Assembly (NCBI GenBank): GCA_016709005.1
Contig: JADJEU010000002.1
Span: 558,001 to 622,000 of the forward strand
DNA from: Crocinitomicaceae bacterium
GTDB taxonomy: Bacteria > Bacteroidota > Bacteroidia > Flavobacteriales_D > Crocinitomicaceae
Reading direction: 5' to 3'
DNA length: 64,000 nt
The notes below the pieces were generated by a model. It saw only the letters and a program-made list of their open reading frames with translations, had not been told where the DNA came from and ran no database searches. Numbering within the stretch: position 1 is the stretch's first letter; each line of letters opens with the position of its first letter. The position numbers were made by a program, and so were the translations under genes. This document shows, one piece after another, positions 16,356-25,758 of the stretch.

Positions 16356-17366
16356 ATGATTCTGGTAACTGGCGCAACAGGACTTTTAGGTACGCATGTA
16401 CTGGCTGAACTTTCTAAAAGAGGACTACCGATTCGTGCGCTCAAACGACCCGCTTCAAATCTCAAATTGGTTGAAGATATTTTCAAATTTTATTTTGGTG
16501 AAGAAGGCAAAAAAAGATTTGAAAAAATTGAATGGGTTGAAGGAGATATTTTAGATATCGTTTCACTGGAAAAAGCAATTCAGGGATGCAACATTGTTTA
16601 TCACTGTGCGGCATTGGTTTCTTTCAGGCGTCGCGATTTCAAAAAGTTAACTAAGGTCAATAAAGAAGGTACTGCCAACGTGGTTAACATTTGTCTGGAC
16701 GCAAAAATCGATCATCTTTGTTACGTAAGTTCTACCGCTGCCATCGGCCGCAACGCAACAAAAACAACTTACGACGAAACCGATAAATGGGTCAACGCTC
16801 CTGAAAACAGCGGCTATGCCGTGACTAAATACGGTGCTGAAAATGAAGTCTGGCGAGGTGTAGAGGAAGGACTCAATGCGGTGATTGTAAATCCATCTGT
16901 CATATTTGGTCCGGGAAATTGGAATGAAAGTTCACTCAGTATTTTTAAGGTTGTAAAAAAAGGATTACGTTTTTACACGTCGGGTACAAATGCATTTGTT
17001 GATGCCCGCGATGTCGCTTCTGTGATGGCAGAGCTTTCTGAAAAACGTGTTTTCAATGATCGCTTTTTGGTGATTGGTGAAAATTTGAAATACAAAGATT
17101 TGTTCGACAAAATTGCAAAAGCCTTTGGTGTGAAAGCGCCGTCTATACTAGCCAAACCTTGGATGGCTGCAATTGTCTGGAGGTTAGAAGGCCTGCTTTC
17201 TTTTTTATTTGGAAAGAAACAAAACATCACCCGCGAAACGGCACGAAGTTCGATGACAACTTCAAAATACTCCAATGAAAAAGTGAAACAAAAACTCAAT
17301 TTTGAATTTCACACAATCGATGATACGATTGCAAATGCAGTGAAGTATTTTTCAAAACATTATTAG
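16356..17366 (+). CDS. NAD(P)-dependent epimerase/reductase, extended SDR family
   Basis: About 336 residues. The Rossmann glycine motif is at the very N-terminus (MILVTGATGLLGTHV), then ALKRPASN, the strand VYHCAALVSF, the catalytic Ser in CYVSSTAAIG, and Y-x-x-x-K in GYAVTKYGAENEV. NPSVIFGPGNW and FVDARDVASVM follow. The pattern fits the dihydroflavonol-4-reductase-like branch of the extended SDR family that acts on sugar nucleotides, sterols or similar; the substrate is not evident. It is a single gene, and the downstream 545 bases are empty. Confidence 0.9.
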   Translation: MILVTGATGLLGTHVLAELSKRGLPIRALKRPASNLKLVEDIFKFYFGEEGKKRFEKIEWVEGDILDIVSLEKAIQGCNIVYHCAALVSFRRRDFKKLTKVNKEGTANVVNICLDAKIDHLCYVSSTAAIGRNATKTTYDETDKWVNAPENSGYAVTKYGAENEVWRGVEEGLNAVIVNPSVIFGPGNWNESSLSIFKVVKKGLRFYTSGTNAFVDARDVASVMAELSEKRVFNDRFLVIGENLKYKDLFDKIAKAFGVKAPSILAKPWMAAIVWRLEGLLSFLFGKKQNITRETARSSMTTSKYSNEKVKQKLNFEFHTIDDTIANAVKYFSKHY

Positions 17367-17911
17367 GTTTCATTTCCGGGATTTGGGGGTGGGGGGAGTT
17401 CCCTTTCGAATCCTTGAGTTTGTCCCACAGATTTTCGCAGATTTGAACAAGATTCCGTAAGAATCGCGTGTTATCAAGGTTTGGCCAGACTACGCTTCTT
17501 TGGATCTCGAATAGAAATTGGTTTGTAGGCCAATTATTAAGGTATGATGGTGGCAAAACTATCTCGTGTTTGTTTCTGTTGTCATCTGGGATGTATTGGA
17601 TGCTTAAATTACTTCCGTTGGGTTTTTTGCGAAAGTTAAAGTTGAAACAGGTATTAGTTTGTTGTGACAGGAAAATGTTGAAGAGTATGTTATACTGGCT
17701 TTAGGAACACTAGGGAAAGGCGTTAAGTTGGATTGCCCCCCTATCAGAGATTAATTATTAATACCTATCTCAGCAGGTTAATGAGAGCAAAATTTTATAT
17801 TAAATACACCTCAACAAGATTCCTCCTTAAAGCTTCTTGAACGATGGTTTCTGCAAATGAAACACTTGCATTATCTGTGCTTTTCTGGTAATCTGTGAGC
17901 AATCTTTTTAA
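17367..17911. other. 545-base gap with no recognised gene
   Basis: It begins with a G-rich run (GGGGGTGGGGGG, about 17384-17396), then a diverged CGCAGATT pair (17426-17443). After that is about 450 bases without a convincing reading frame on either strand. Short open stretches are present, such as 17468-17704 plus, but their residue pattern is not protein-like. It may hold remains of a lost gene. Confidence 0.5.
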
Positions 17912-18511
17912 TTATTCCATTTTTTTTTCGGGCATCCAAACGTTGACGACAGCATTGTTTTCATAAGTGACTGTCGAATCAACCCGTCCATCTTTTGCAA
18001 AATAAATCCAGCGCCCAACTTTTATATCGTCTTCAAATCTACCCTCTTCTAATTTGGCATCAGCTGGGTATCCCCTGGCAGGGATATCTTTTCCATAAAA
18101 AATCCAATAGCCATTTTTAAACCCATTTGCGTCACGCTGATAAAGACCTGAAGTAGTGTGCTCGGGAGTCTCGGAATCATATGAAATAATTGAATCAATT
18201 GCGCCTTCAGGACTATAATAAATCCAATTACCCACCTTTTTGCTGTCTTCATAAGGACCCTCCTCTATTTTTGCTTGGTCTGGATAACCTCTGGCAGGTT
18301 CATCTTTTCCGTAGATACACCAATTACCTTGCCTCAATCCTTTCGAGTCCGTGCAATTTGCAGCAGACAAACCGCTCAGCATCTTTTCTACTGTTGGATT
18401 GTACGTCTTCTCACAATCCCTTACTTCAGGAATTTCATCTCGATTTGAATTTTCTGACTCAGTTCCACATGAAAATAAAATCAGAAAAAAGAAGGGCACA
18501 ATTAATTTCAT
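17912..18511 (-). CDS. Lipoprotein with two MORN-like repeat blocks
   Basis: About 199 residues from ATG 18511, which gives a clear lipoprotein signal (MKLIVPFFFLILFSC, lipobox LFSC). The mature part holds two imperfect copies of a block of about 50 residues. Each reads GxW-IYGKD-PARGYP--AK-EEG then VG-WIY, with xxGxxDS at the end. The W-YYxxG units are of the MORN-variant type often met in Bacteroidota surface or toxin-immunity proteins. Function is unknown; a structural or binding role is likely. The internal duplication is seen directly. Confidence 0.75.
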   Translation of the reverse strand: MKLIVPFFFLILFSCGTESENSNRDEIPEVRDCEKTYNPTVEKMLSGLSAANCTDSKGLRQGNWCIYGKDEPARGYPDQAKIEEGPYEDSKKVGNWIYYSPEGAIDSIISYDSETPEHTTSGLYQRDANGFKNGYWIFYGKDIPARGYPADAKLEEGRFEDDIKVGRWIYFAKDGRVDSTVTYENNAVVNVWMPEKKME

Positions 18512-18654
18512 AAAACAGAATTTTGGGTTTATTGAATTCAAGTTCGCAAATAAAACTTCGTGAATCAATTTAATTCGACTGATTCAGTCCGTAACAAGAC
18601 AAATTGATCTAAATGTTACAAGTCAATATTTACTTTTTTTCACAATTATACCTA

Positions 18655-18720
18655 AACCGGTTAATATGCGTGCATAACAATTCATTTGCCCGATGAATGT
18701 CCCAAATCCTTCGTCTAAAC
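18655..18720 (+). promoter_or_regulatory. 66-bp element with TATGC-GT-GCATA palindrome, upstream of the large SprB gene
   Basis: It starts AACCG and ends CGTCTAAAC, and holds the inverted repeat TATGC/GCATA with a 2-base spacer. The same element without gaps (about 48 of 66 bases equal) lies at 24253-24318 before the second SprB-repeat gene. It ends 165 bases before ATG 18886. The rest of the gap 18512-18885 shows nothing else that I recognise. Confidence 0.6.
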
Positions 18721-18885
18721 TTATAAAATAAGGCATTATTGAAAGTTGGCTTACTTGACCCATGGATAATTTTATTGTAACTTCTCATCAAACCAATGCT
18801 CAGCCTATAGTCTAAAATGCTACCCTACTTGATTACATAAATTACAATTGACAGACGGATAGTATGAGCACCAAAATCATTACCT

Positions 18886-21800
18886 ATGAAAACGCTCAGA
18901 CTTTTACCAATTATTCTATTCATCTCAACAGCGTCGTTTTCACAAATCGGAAAAAATGGAGATGTTCTTATTACCAACACGCAAGTTGTAAATGAGTACA
19001 CCGCATTATCGCAAGACGCAAATCCCGGAGACATGACTTTAACAGTTTTGAATTCAGGATTAAACACAAATGGAAATTTCACTACACCTCTTGAGCCCGG
19101 CGATCTGATCATGATCATCCAGATGCAAGGCGCAAGCATTTTAGGCAACGTGAACAATATCACCTGGGGTGAAATTTTAAGTTATAACAACTGCGGACTT
19201 TTTGAATTCAAAGAAGTAGCAGCTGTTCCAAACGGCACACACGTCGAATTAACGTGTCCGGTAGAAAATACCTATTCACAAAGTGGACACGTGCAAGTGA
19301 TTCGTGTACCTCGCTATAATACACTAACTGTTGATGGCGGAACAATCACCTCACTCAACTGGAATGGAACCAGTGGTGGAGTTGTAGCGATTGAAGTAAA
19401 TGGATTAACAACTTTGATCAACGGCGGAAAAATTGATGTAACCGGACAAGGATTCCGTGGTGGATTAATGGACAATCAGGCGAATTATGCTGCACTTGAT
19501 TTCGCGTACAACAACCAAAATATGGGTGGTGAAAAAGGAGAGAGTATCGCTGGATTTGGTCCAGATTACGCACCCCTTGGCGGCCGCTATGGACGCGGTG
19601 CTCCGGCTAACGGTGGTGGTGGTGGAAATGCACACAACGCCGGCGGTGGTGGTGGTGCTAATGCGGGCAGTGAAATTCCGTGGAATGGTCTAGGAAATCC
19701 AGACAACTCAATGCCACTTTGGGCAAACGCGTGGAATTTAGAAGCGCCGGGTTTTGCAGGAAATTTATCTTCAGGCGGTGGACGCGGTGGATATACATTC
19801 TCTGGTTCTAATCAAAATGCATTAATTCTTGGTCCTTCACAAGGTGCATGGGGTGGAGATGCCCGCAGAAATACAGGAGGAATTGGCGGACGCGCGCTTG
19901 ATTATAATACAGGAAGACTTTTTTTCGGTGGTGGTGGCGGTGCTGGTGACGGTAATAACGGAGCTGGCACCAATGGAGCGTCTGGAGGCGGTTTGGTTTA
20001 TCTGATTACGTACAGCGATGTCGTTGGTACGGGTCAGATTATCGCTTCCGGACAAACTGCTCCTCCTACTCCTCCAGCCGGAAATGATGCACCAGGTGGC
20101 GGTGGCGGTGGTGGAACAATAGTTGTCAACGCAGCAGGAACCATTTCATCCAGCATTAATTTAATTGCTAACGGTGGTGATGGAGGTGATCAAGTAATTG
20201 CATCCAGCGAAGCTGAAGGACCCGGCGGTGGTGGCGGCGGCGGTTATATCGCTTTCTCAAACGGTACTCCAATCACAGTAGTAAATGGTGGTGAAAACGG
20301 AACAACAAATTCATTAGGCGTGACCGAATTTGTACCCAACGGTGCGACAAAAGGCGGAGCTGGAAAAATTTCTTTTCCAATTGTCACAGCCTTCAATATG
20401 ACTGTTGCTGCTTTGGATGATACAATTTGTGTTGGCACTTCGACAACCCTTACTGCTAGCGCTGAAGATCCATCTTACAACAATACAATTATGTGGTATG
20501 ATGAACCATTTGGCGGAAATTTATTAGCGACTGGATCTTCATTTACAACTCCAAATTTATTTGCAAACACAACATACTATTTGAAAGTTTGTCCAAGTTT
20601 AGCTGTTGATAGCGTAACTGTTGTTGTACAAAATAATCCCGTTTTTGGAGTTGTTACTGATTCCGTCACATGTAATAACGGCGCTGACGGATCAGCCTCT
20701 ACAAATTCATTTGGAACTTATACCTACGCATGGAGCAACGGACAAAATGGATTAACCGCGTCCGGTCTTACTGCAGGAAATTATTCTGTGACCGCAACAA
20801 CAAATTTTGGTTGTACCGCAACACAAAATTTCATCATTGCAGAACCAAATCCAATCAACATCAATTTCAGTGGAACACCTGCGTTATGTTTCAATGACCC
20901 AAGCGGCGCCTTAACTGCAACCGCAAGCGGCGGAACTGCTCCTTATAATTATCAGTGGGTTTCACCAGCGGTTAACGCACCTACAATTACAAATATTCCA
21001 AATGGCAGTTACACGGTAAATGTAAATGACGACAATGGTTGTTTAGGATCTGCAATTGGATCGGTAACGAGTCCGCTGCCAATTGTTGCAAGTATTACTT
21101 CTATCAATGATGTAAATTGTTTTGGTGGTGCTGACGGAAGTGTGCAAGTTGCCGTATTAGGCGGAACAGGAACCTACACCATTGATTGGTTAACATTAAC
21201 TGGCGATGCTTTTTTCATGGATAATTTAGCTGCAGGAAATTATGTTGCAGAAATTACCGATGCGAATAATTGCGAGGGATCCGTCGTCGCTACTATTTCA
21301 GAGCCGGTGCCTTTCACAGCAGATTTAATTGTGATTGACGATGAAACGTGTACCGCTGGAAACGGCGTTGCGCTTGCTTCAACAACGGGTGGTATAGGAA
21401 TTTTAAATTATACCTGGACACCAAATGTTTCTTCTACAAATGTTGCAAACAATCTCAGCGCCGGTCCAATTCAGGTTATCGTGCAAGATGAAAATGGATG
21501 TATCGCGAACGATGCTGAGACCATTCAAAATTTTGCAACAGGTGATGCAACAATCGCTTCAATCAATCCGGTAACATGTGAAGACGGAAGTAACGGAAGC
21601 GTAACAGTAACAATGGTTGGAGGAAATGCTCCATTCAATTACACCTGGTCTTGTATCTGCCCAAACACAAATACATTAAGCGGATTAGTTGCCGGAAATT
21701 ATAGCGTTCTTGTAACAGACAATTATGGTTGTATTGATTCGTTAGATGTTGTGATCAACGAACTTCCTGCACTTGTTTTATCCACTACTTCAGCAACAGA

Positions 21801-23496
21801 CCCACTCTGCTTCGGCAGCACAGATGGCTCGGCAGAAGTTGAGGCAAACGGCGGAACAGGTCCATTTTTTTTCGCCTGGAATACTATGCCTGCACAATAT
21901 TCTAATCTCGCAACAAACCTGTCTGCAGGAAATTATTCAGTCATTGTGACTGATGCAAACAACTGTCACGACACGCTCGCAATCAGTTTGAATCAACCAA
22001 CACAACTTGTTGCACAGACAACTATCTTAAGTAACAATTTATGTTTTGGAGATAGTTCAGGTGTTGCAAATGTGATTTCAAATGGCGGAACTCAACCATA
22101 CAATTATCTCTGGAATACAGGATCAACAAATGATACCATCACAGATTTAACAGCTGGTGTGTATCAAGTACAAATCACTGATGCAAACGGCTGCTCAATA
22201 AACAATACAGCAGAAATTTTACAGTATCAATTTGTAACTGCTGAGCTTGTTGCTGATACCATTTTCTGTCCCGGTGATTTAGTAACATTCACAGTTCTTA
22301 CAAACGGTATGAATAATTTGTACGATTACAATTGGGAAGTAAATGGAAATTTACAATCAACACAAAACACCTACACCATTCCAATCTACTCAACAACCGA
22401 CATCAGTATCTCGTTAGTTCATCAGGCAAATTGTCCGGATATCTCTGATTCAATTACAGTGTCTCCTATTCAAATTGATCCGGGAATATTGTCGATGACA
22501 GGTTCAACAGATACCCTGTGTTTAGGATCGGCAGGATTTGTTCAAGCCAACATTTCAAACTGGGCTTTCATCACTGAAGTTTACTGGGCAAGTGAGAACT
22601 GGTATGGTCCGGGAGCGCACACGGTAAAACCTGACAGCAGCACGTACTATGTTGTAACGGTAGAAAATATGTGCAACCAAACCATTCAAGATTCAATTTT
22701 ACTGAATGTATTTATGCCACCAACTGCTGATATCTATGCAATTAATACAGAAGATTGCGGCGAAGTGAATGCAGAATTTGGATTCAGTTATGAAGCCTAT
22801 GATTACTCCTTGACAGATGCTAACTGGAATATTTTCTTTGCAGATTATAATGGTATAAATCCAACTGTAAATTTTGAATTCTCTTCAGATATTTTAGCAA
22901 GACTTTATCTGACCTTTTCAAACGGATGTACCTTTGACTACAGCGATACGGTTCGTATAGAAGTGTATCCTGTTCCAGAAGCAAATTTCTACTACCAACC
23001 AATTCCTGCTATGCAAGGCGAACCAGTTGAATTTGTAGATATTTCACATGGAAATCCAGTTGCGTGGGAATGGTATACTGAAAATCAATACATCGGTAAT
23101 GAAGAGAGACCTGTGTGGACGTATACAGAACAAGGTAATTTTGTGGTCATGCAAATTGTGACCAATGAATTTGGTTGTTCCGATACTGCGCAACATGTAG
23201 TTGAAGTGATTGGCGACTATTTGGTTTTTGTTCCAAATGCATTTACTCCAGATGGCGATGATCACAACAATTCGTTCAAACCCGTTTTCCAAAATGTAAA
23301 ACCAGACAACTATGATTTTTTAATCTACAACCGCTGGGGTGAATTGATTTTCGAAGCGCATGAATTAGAGGCAGACTGGGATGGTGTTTACGCCGGAGAC
23401 CTTGTCAAAGATGATGTTTATGTTTGGGTAATTCGTGTAACAGACAATCAGGATTTGGAACATGAATACAGAGGACACGTGACACTACTAAAATAA
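18886..23496 (+). CDS. Large SprB-repeat surface protein with T9SS type B (gliding-type) C-terminal domain
   Basis: 1536 residues with a signal peptide (to about ASFSQ). Residues about 20-190 form an N-terminal beta domain. About 190-500 is a glycine-rich region with several GGGGG runs. An Ig-like Cys domain (about 510-585) follows, then seven SprB-type repeats at about 596-1103. Each repeat begins and ends with Cys and has GG-xx-Y-Y-W and the AGxYxVxVTDxNGC end. More beta domains follow, then a PKD-like domain at about 1363-1445 and a CHU_C/gliding-motility-associated C-terminal domain (VPNAFTPDGDDHNNSFKPVF, YNRWGELIFE, W-G-GD, H-TLLK). SprB of Flavobacterium johnsoniae is the moving adhesin of gliding; this shorter relative is likely an outer surface adhesin exported by T9SS. 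A strong terminator follows. Confidence 0.93.
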   Translation: MKTLRLLPIILFISTASFSQIGKNGDVLITNTQVVNEYTALSQDANPGDMTLTVLNSGLNTNGNFTTPLEPGDLIMIIQMQGASILGNVNNITWGEILSYNNCGLFEFKEVAAVPNGTHVELTCPVENTYSQSGHVQVIRVPRYNTLTVDGGTITSLNWNGTSGGVVAIEVNGLTTLINGGKIDVTGQGFRGGLMDNQANYAALDFAYNNQNMGGEKGESIAGFGPDYAPLGGRYGRGAPANGGGGGNAHNAGGGGGANAGSEIPWNGLGNPDNSMPLWANAWNLEAPGFAGNLSSGGGRGGYTFSGSNQNALILGPSQGAWGGDARRNTGGIGGRALDYNTGRLFFGGGGGAGDGNNGAGTNGASGGGLVYLITYSDVVGTGQIIASGQTAPPTPPAGNDAPGGGGGGGTIVVNAAGTISSSINLIANGGDGGDQVIASSEAEGPGGGGGGGYIAFSNGTPITVVNGGENGTTNSLGVTEFVPNGATKGGAGKISFPIVTAFNMTVAALDDTICVGTSTTLTASAEDPSYNNTIMWYDEPFGGNLLATGSSFTTPNLFANTTYYLKVCPSLAVDSVTVVVQNNPVFGVVTDSVTCNNGADGSASTNSFGTYTYAWSNGQNGLTASGLTAGNYSVTATTNFGCTATQNFIIAEPNPININFSGTPALCFNDPSGALTATASGGTAPYNYQWVSPAVNAPTITNIPNGSYTVNVNDDNGCLGSAIGSVTSPLPIVASITSINDVNCFGGADGSVQVAVLGGTGTYTIDWLTLTGDAFFMDNLAAGNYVAEITDANNCEGSVVATISEPVPFTADLIVIDDETCTAGNGVALASTTGGIGILNYTWTPNVSSTNVANNLSAGPIQVIVQDENGCIANDAETIQNFATGDATIASINPVTCEDGSNGSVTVTMVGGNAPFNYTWSCICPNTNTLSGLVAGNYSVLVTDNYGCIDSLDVVINELPALVLSTTSATDPLCFGSTDGSAEVEANGGTGPFFFAWNTMPAQYSNLATNLSAGNYSVIVTDANNCHDTLAISLNQPTQLVAQTTILSNNLCFGDSSGVANVISNGGTQPYNYLWNTGSTNDTITDLTAGVYQVQITDANGCSINNTAEILQYQFVTAELVADTIFCPGDLVTFTVLTNGMNNLYDYNWEVNGNLQSTQNTYTIPIYSTTDISISLVHQANCPDISDSITVSPIQIDPGILSMTGSTDTLCLGSAGFVQANISNWAFITEVYWASENWYGPGAHTVKPDSSTYYVVTVENMCNQTIQDSILLNVFMPPTADIYAINTEDCGEVNAEFGFSYEAYDYSLTDANWNIFFADYNGINPTVNFEFSSDILARLYLTFSNGCTFDYSDTVRIEVYPVPEANFYYQPIPAMQGEPVEFVDISHGNPVAWEWYTENQYIGNEERPVWTYTEQGNFVVMQIVTNEFGCSDTAQHVVEVIGDYLVFVPNAFTPDGDDHNNSFKPVFQNVKPDNYDFLIYNRWGELIFEAHELEADWDGVYAGDLVKDDVYVWVIRVTDNQDLEHEYRGHVTLLK

Positions 23497-23535
23497 CTTT
23501 TGTAGAATACTTGCTTGAATAAAACCCAAAATGTA

Positions 23536-23571
23536 AATCCCTCTCAGGTAATTCTGAGGGGGATTTTTTTT
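23536..23571 (+). terminator. Intrinsic terminator of the SprB-repeat gene
   Basis: Stem of 12 pairs with one G-T wobble (AATCCCTCTCAG with CTGAGGGGGATT), 6-base loop, then a run of eight T. The loop is at 23548-23553. Confidence 0.9.
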
Positions 23572-23644
23572 CATCACTTATTTCTCGCTAAAACAGGAGC
23601 ATACAATTTTCATTATCTTGGCTCAATATTGAAATGACGAAATC

Positions 23645-24151
23645 ATGAAATCAAAATTTTTCATCGCCTCTATTTGCTGTTGCATGCTTGTGCTCACAGG
23701 CTGTCCTGTTAGTTCCAAATATCCGCTTGGCGAAAAAGGCAAAGAAGAATTCAATGAAATGCTTATTGGAACCTGGTTCAATAATCAAAGTGAATCCACC
23801 GCAAAACAAGTTACAATAACATCTGGTGAAGAACTAAATACTGCTAAATTACACGTTGATGAAAAGGGCGAATCGTTTATGGCAGATGACGTGAATTTTT
23901 TGATTTGGCAGACGACCCTTGAAAAAAAGACTTTCTTAGTTCTGCAGCAAATTCTGGATGGACAGCCGGTTGAAACATTCTATGTGCATCACATTTCAAT
24001 CGCTGATAATAATGTTACCACATCTGATATTGGGCTGCTCGTTAACGGCTCCGATGCAATAACTTCAATTGAATCATATCGCGAAGAAGTAAAAGCTTCC
24101 ATGGACAATTCAGCTTTTTTAAGTGAACAAATTGTATGGATGAAAAAATAA
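23645..24151 (+). CDS. Small lipoprotein of unknown function
   Basis: 168 residues with a lipoprotein signal (KSKFFIASICCCMLVLTGC, lipobox LTGC). The mature domain begins with EFNEMLIGTWFNNQSES, as in lipocalin-like or META-like small Bacteroidota lipoproteins, and has alternating beta strands. No catalytic residues are recognised. It lies between the two SprB-repeat genes on the same strand but after a terminator, and so has its own transcript or is silent. Confidence 0.75.
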   Translation: MKSKFFIASICCCMLVLTGCPVSSKYPLGEKGKEEFNEMLIGTWFNNQSESTAKQVTITSGEELNTAKLHVDEKGESFMADDVNFLIWQTTLEKKTFLVLQQILDGQPVETFYVHHISIADNNVTTSDIGLLVNGSDAITSIESYREEVKASMDNSAFLSEQIVWMKK

Positions 24152-24252
24152 TCCAGGCAGTCAAAAACTGATTTTTTTACAACTCCATTTTATTCATCCC
24201 TCTATCCAATGATTTAGTCGAAATCATCTTGGTTAAGCGCATCAATTTAATC

Positions 24253-24318
24253 AACCGTTTAATATGCGTGCATAGCAATAATATCGTTCGATAAAGTCGC
24301 TAAAATCATCGTCTAAAC
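24253..24318 (+). promoter_or_regulatory. Second copy of the 66-bp TATGC-GT-GCATA element
   Basis: Same length as the element at 18655-18720. The first about 27 and the last about 11 bases are almost unchanged; the middle has diverged. It ends 91 bases before ATG 24410. Conservation of the palindrome and of the end CGTCTAAAC suggests a protein-binding site. Confidence 0.6.
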
Positions 24319-24409
24319 CTTTTTAGTATTGAGTTTAACGGTCGAAAACCAATTGACAATTCAGGGATCAAATGGTAACTTTTCAGTAAACCTTTTTAAT
24401 CTAACTACT

Positions 24410-24991
24410 ATGAAAACGATCTATACAATCTCAGCGGTTATTACATTCTCAATTTCAACTTTTTCTCATGCAGAAAATACGACACCGCAAACTGAAAATA
24501 CCTTAACTATTTCTGTTTTGGAAATTAAACAACCCACTTGTAATGGAGCCGCAAACGGATCTGTTTTGGTTGAAGTAAAAGGTGGAAAATTACCTTATCA
24601 ATACAACTGGAACACATTTCCTGCGCAGTCATCTCCACAAGCAATAAATCTTTCAAAAGGAATTTATTTTATTCAAGTAACAGATGCAGCAGGAGTGGTT
24701 TCATATCAGTCAATTGAACTTGTTGACCCTATTCAAACACAAGTAAATCCAATCGCAATCAGCTCACTAGTTAGTCAATCTGTAACTGTGATTTCAAAAA
24801 ATGAAAACACCGATTTCGTTTATTATTTGGATGGTAAACAAATTACTGAACCTATTGTGACAGGTCTTGATATCGGAATTCATAAACTCACTATTGAATC
24901 AGATCATTCAACAGAAATTATTGTAAGTGAACTTCAAGTGTTAACTGAATCTGAAGAAAATAATTCGATCACACTAGTTCGCACCGAGTAG
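24410..24991 (+). CDS. Short secreted protein with a single SprB-type repeat
   Basis: About 193 residues from ATG 24410, chosen because it opens a signal peptide (MKTIYTISAVITFSISTFSHA); the in-frame 27 codons upstream are not signal-like. Residues about 40-100 form one SprB repeat (QPTCNGAANGSVLVEVKGG, YNWNTFPAQ, GIYFIQVTDAAG) closely like the sixth repeat of the large protein, but the closing Cys is Ala. A second beta region follows (TDFVYYLDGKQI), then an acidic end without a T9SS sorting domain. It may stay in the periplasm or bind the large protein; this is inference from the shared repeat and the shared upstream element. Confidence 0.8.
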   Translation: MKTIYTISAVITFSISTFSHAENTTPQTENTLTISVLEIKQPTCNGAANGSVLVEVKGGKLPYQYNWNTFPAQSSPQAINLSKGIYFIQVTDAAGVVSYQSIELVDPIQTQVNPIAISSLVSQSVTVISKNENTDFVYYLDGKQITEPIVTGLDIGIHKLTIESDHSTEIIVSELQVLTESEENNSITLVRTE

Positions 24992-25028
24992 AAATAAGGA
25001 GATGGTGAGGTTCAGTAAAATTTGAATC

Positions 25029-25745
25029 TCACCGCTGCACACCCAATAAAGTCAAGGTCTCCTGAGAAGCTTGTTGTTCAGCTTCTTTTTTAGATTGACC
25101 TTTTCCTCTTCCCCATTCTTTTTCGTTAATGACTACCTGCGAGATATATTGGTAGTCATTTTCTTTTGCGGCATCTTGCAAAATTTTAAACGTGATGCCC
25201 AATTTATTTTTCTGTCCCCAGATTAATAAAGCAGATTTGAAATCAATTTCTTGTTCTAAAACCTGGTGAAGATCTACATAATTTCGAATGATGTAATTAT
25301 TGAAAATCTTTTTGGTGGTGTCGTAATCTGAATCTAAGTAAATGGCGCCAATTAAGGCTTCAAACGCATTTCCTTCAATGGTTGCAACACGAATTGAACG
25401 ACCTGTTTTATATTTAATATGCTCTGCCAATTCCAGCTCAGCTCCAATTTGTGAAAGCATGTTTCGATTGACAATTTTTGATTTTAATTTGGTCAGATAT
25501 CCTTCGTCGCGGTCTGGAAATTTTTCAAAAAGAAAATGTGCTACAATTAAATCAATCACGGTATCTCCTAAATATTCCAAGCGTTCATTGCTTTGAATAT
25601 CATCTCGTAGATTACTAAATGACTTATGCGTAAGCGCTTTGTGAAATAGCTCCAGATTCTTAGGCCGATAGCCTAATTTTTTGACAAGAAATGAAACCAG
25701 CTTCAGATCACTGTCACTTAATTTCTTTCTGAAAAAGAATCGCAA
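25029..25745 (-). CDS. rnc: Ribonuclease III
   Basis: Double-strand-specific endoribonuclease that matures rRNA and cuts regulatory duplexes. 238 residues: the RNase III domain has the signature NERLEYLGDTVIDLIV (catalytic Glu and Asp) and, later, EGNAFEALIGAIYLD with the second acidic pair. A double-stranded RNA-binding domain ends the chain (KENDYQYISQVVINEKEWGRGKGQSKKEAEQQAS). It is the last gene of acpP-fabF-rnc, 13 bases after fabF, an order known in many bacteria. ATG 25745 is the only sensible start. Confidence 0.96.
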   Translation of the reverse strand: MRFFFRKKLSDSDLKLVSFLVKKLGYRPKNLELFHKALTHKSFSNLRDDIQSNERLEYLGDTVIDLIVAHFLFEKFPDRDEGYLTKLKSKIVNRNMLSQIGAELELAEHIKYKTGRSIRVATIEGNAFEALIGAIYLDSDYDTTKKIFNNYIIRNYVDLHQVLEQEIDFKSALLIWGQKNKLGITFKILQDAAKENDYQYISQVVINEKEWGRGKGQSKKEAEQQASQETLTLLGVQR

Positions 25746-25758
25746 AAAGGTATGTTGA

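Noticed and set aside
17468..17704. 78-codon plus-strand frame in the gap
   Set aside because: Residue pattern is not protein-like, with no promoter or family resemblance.
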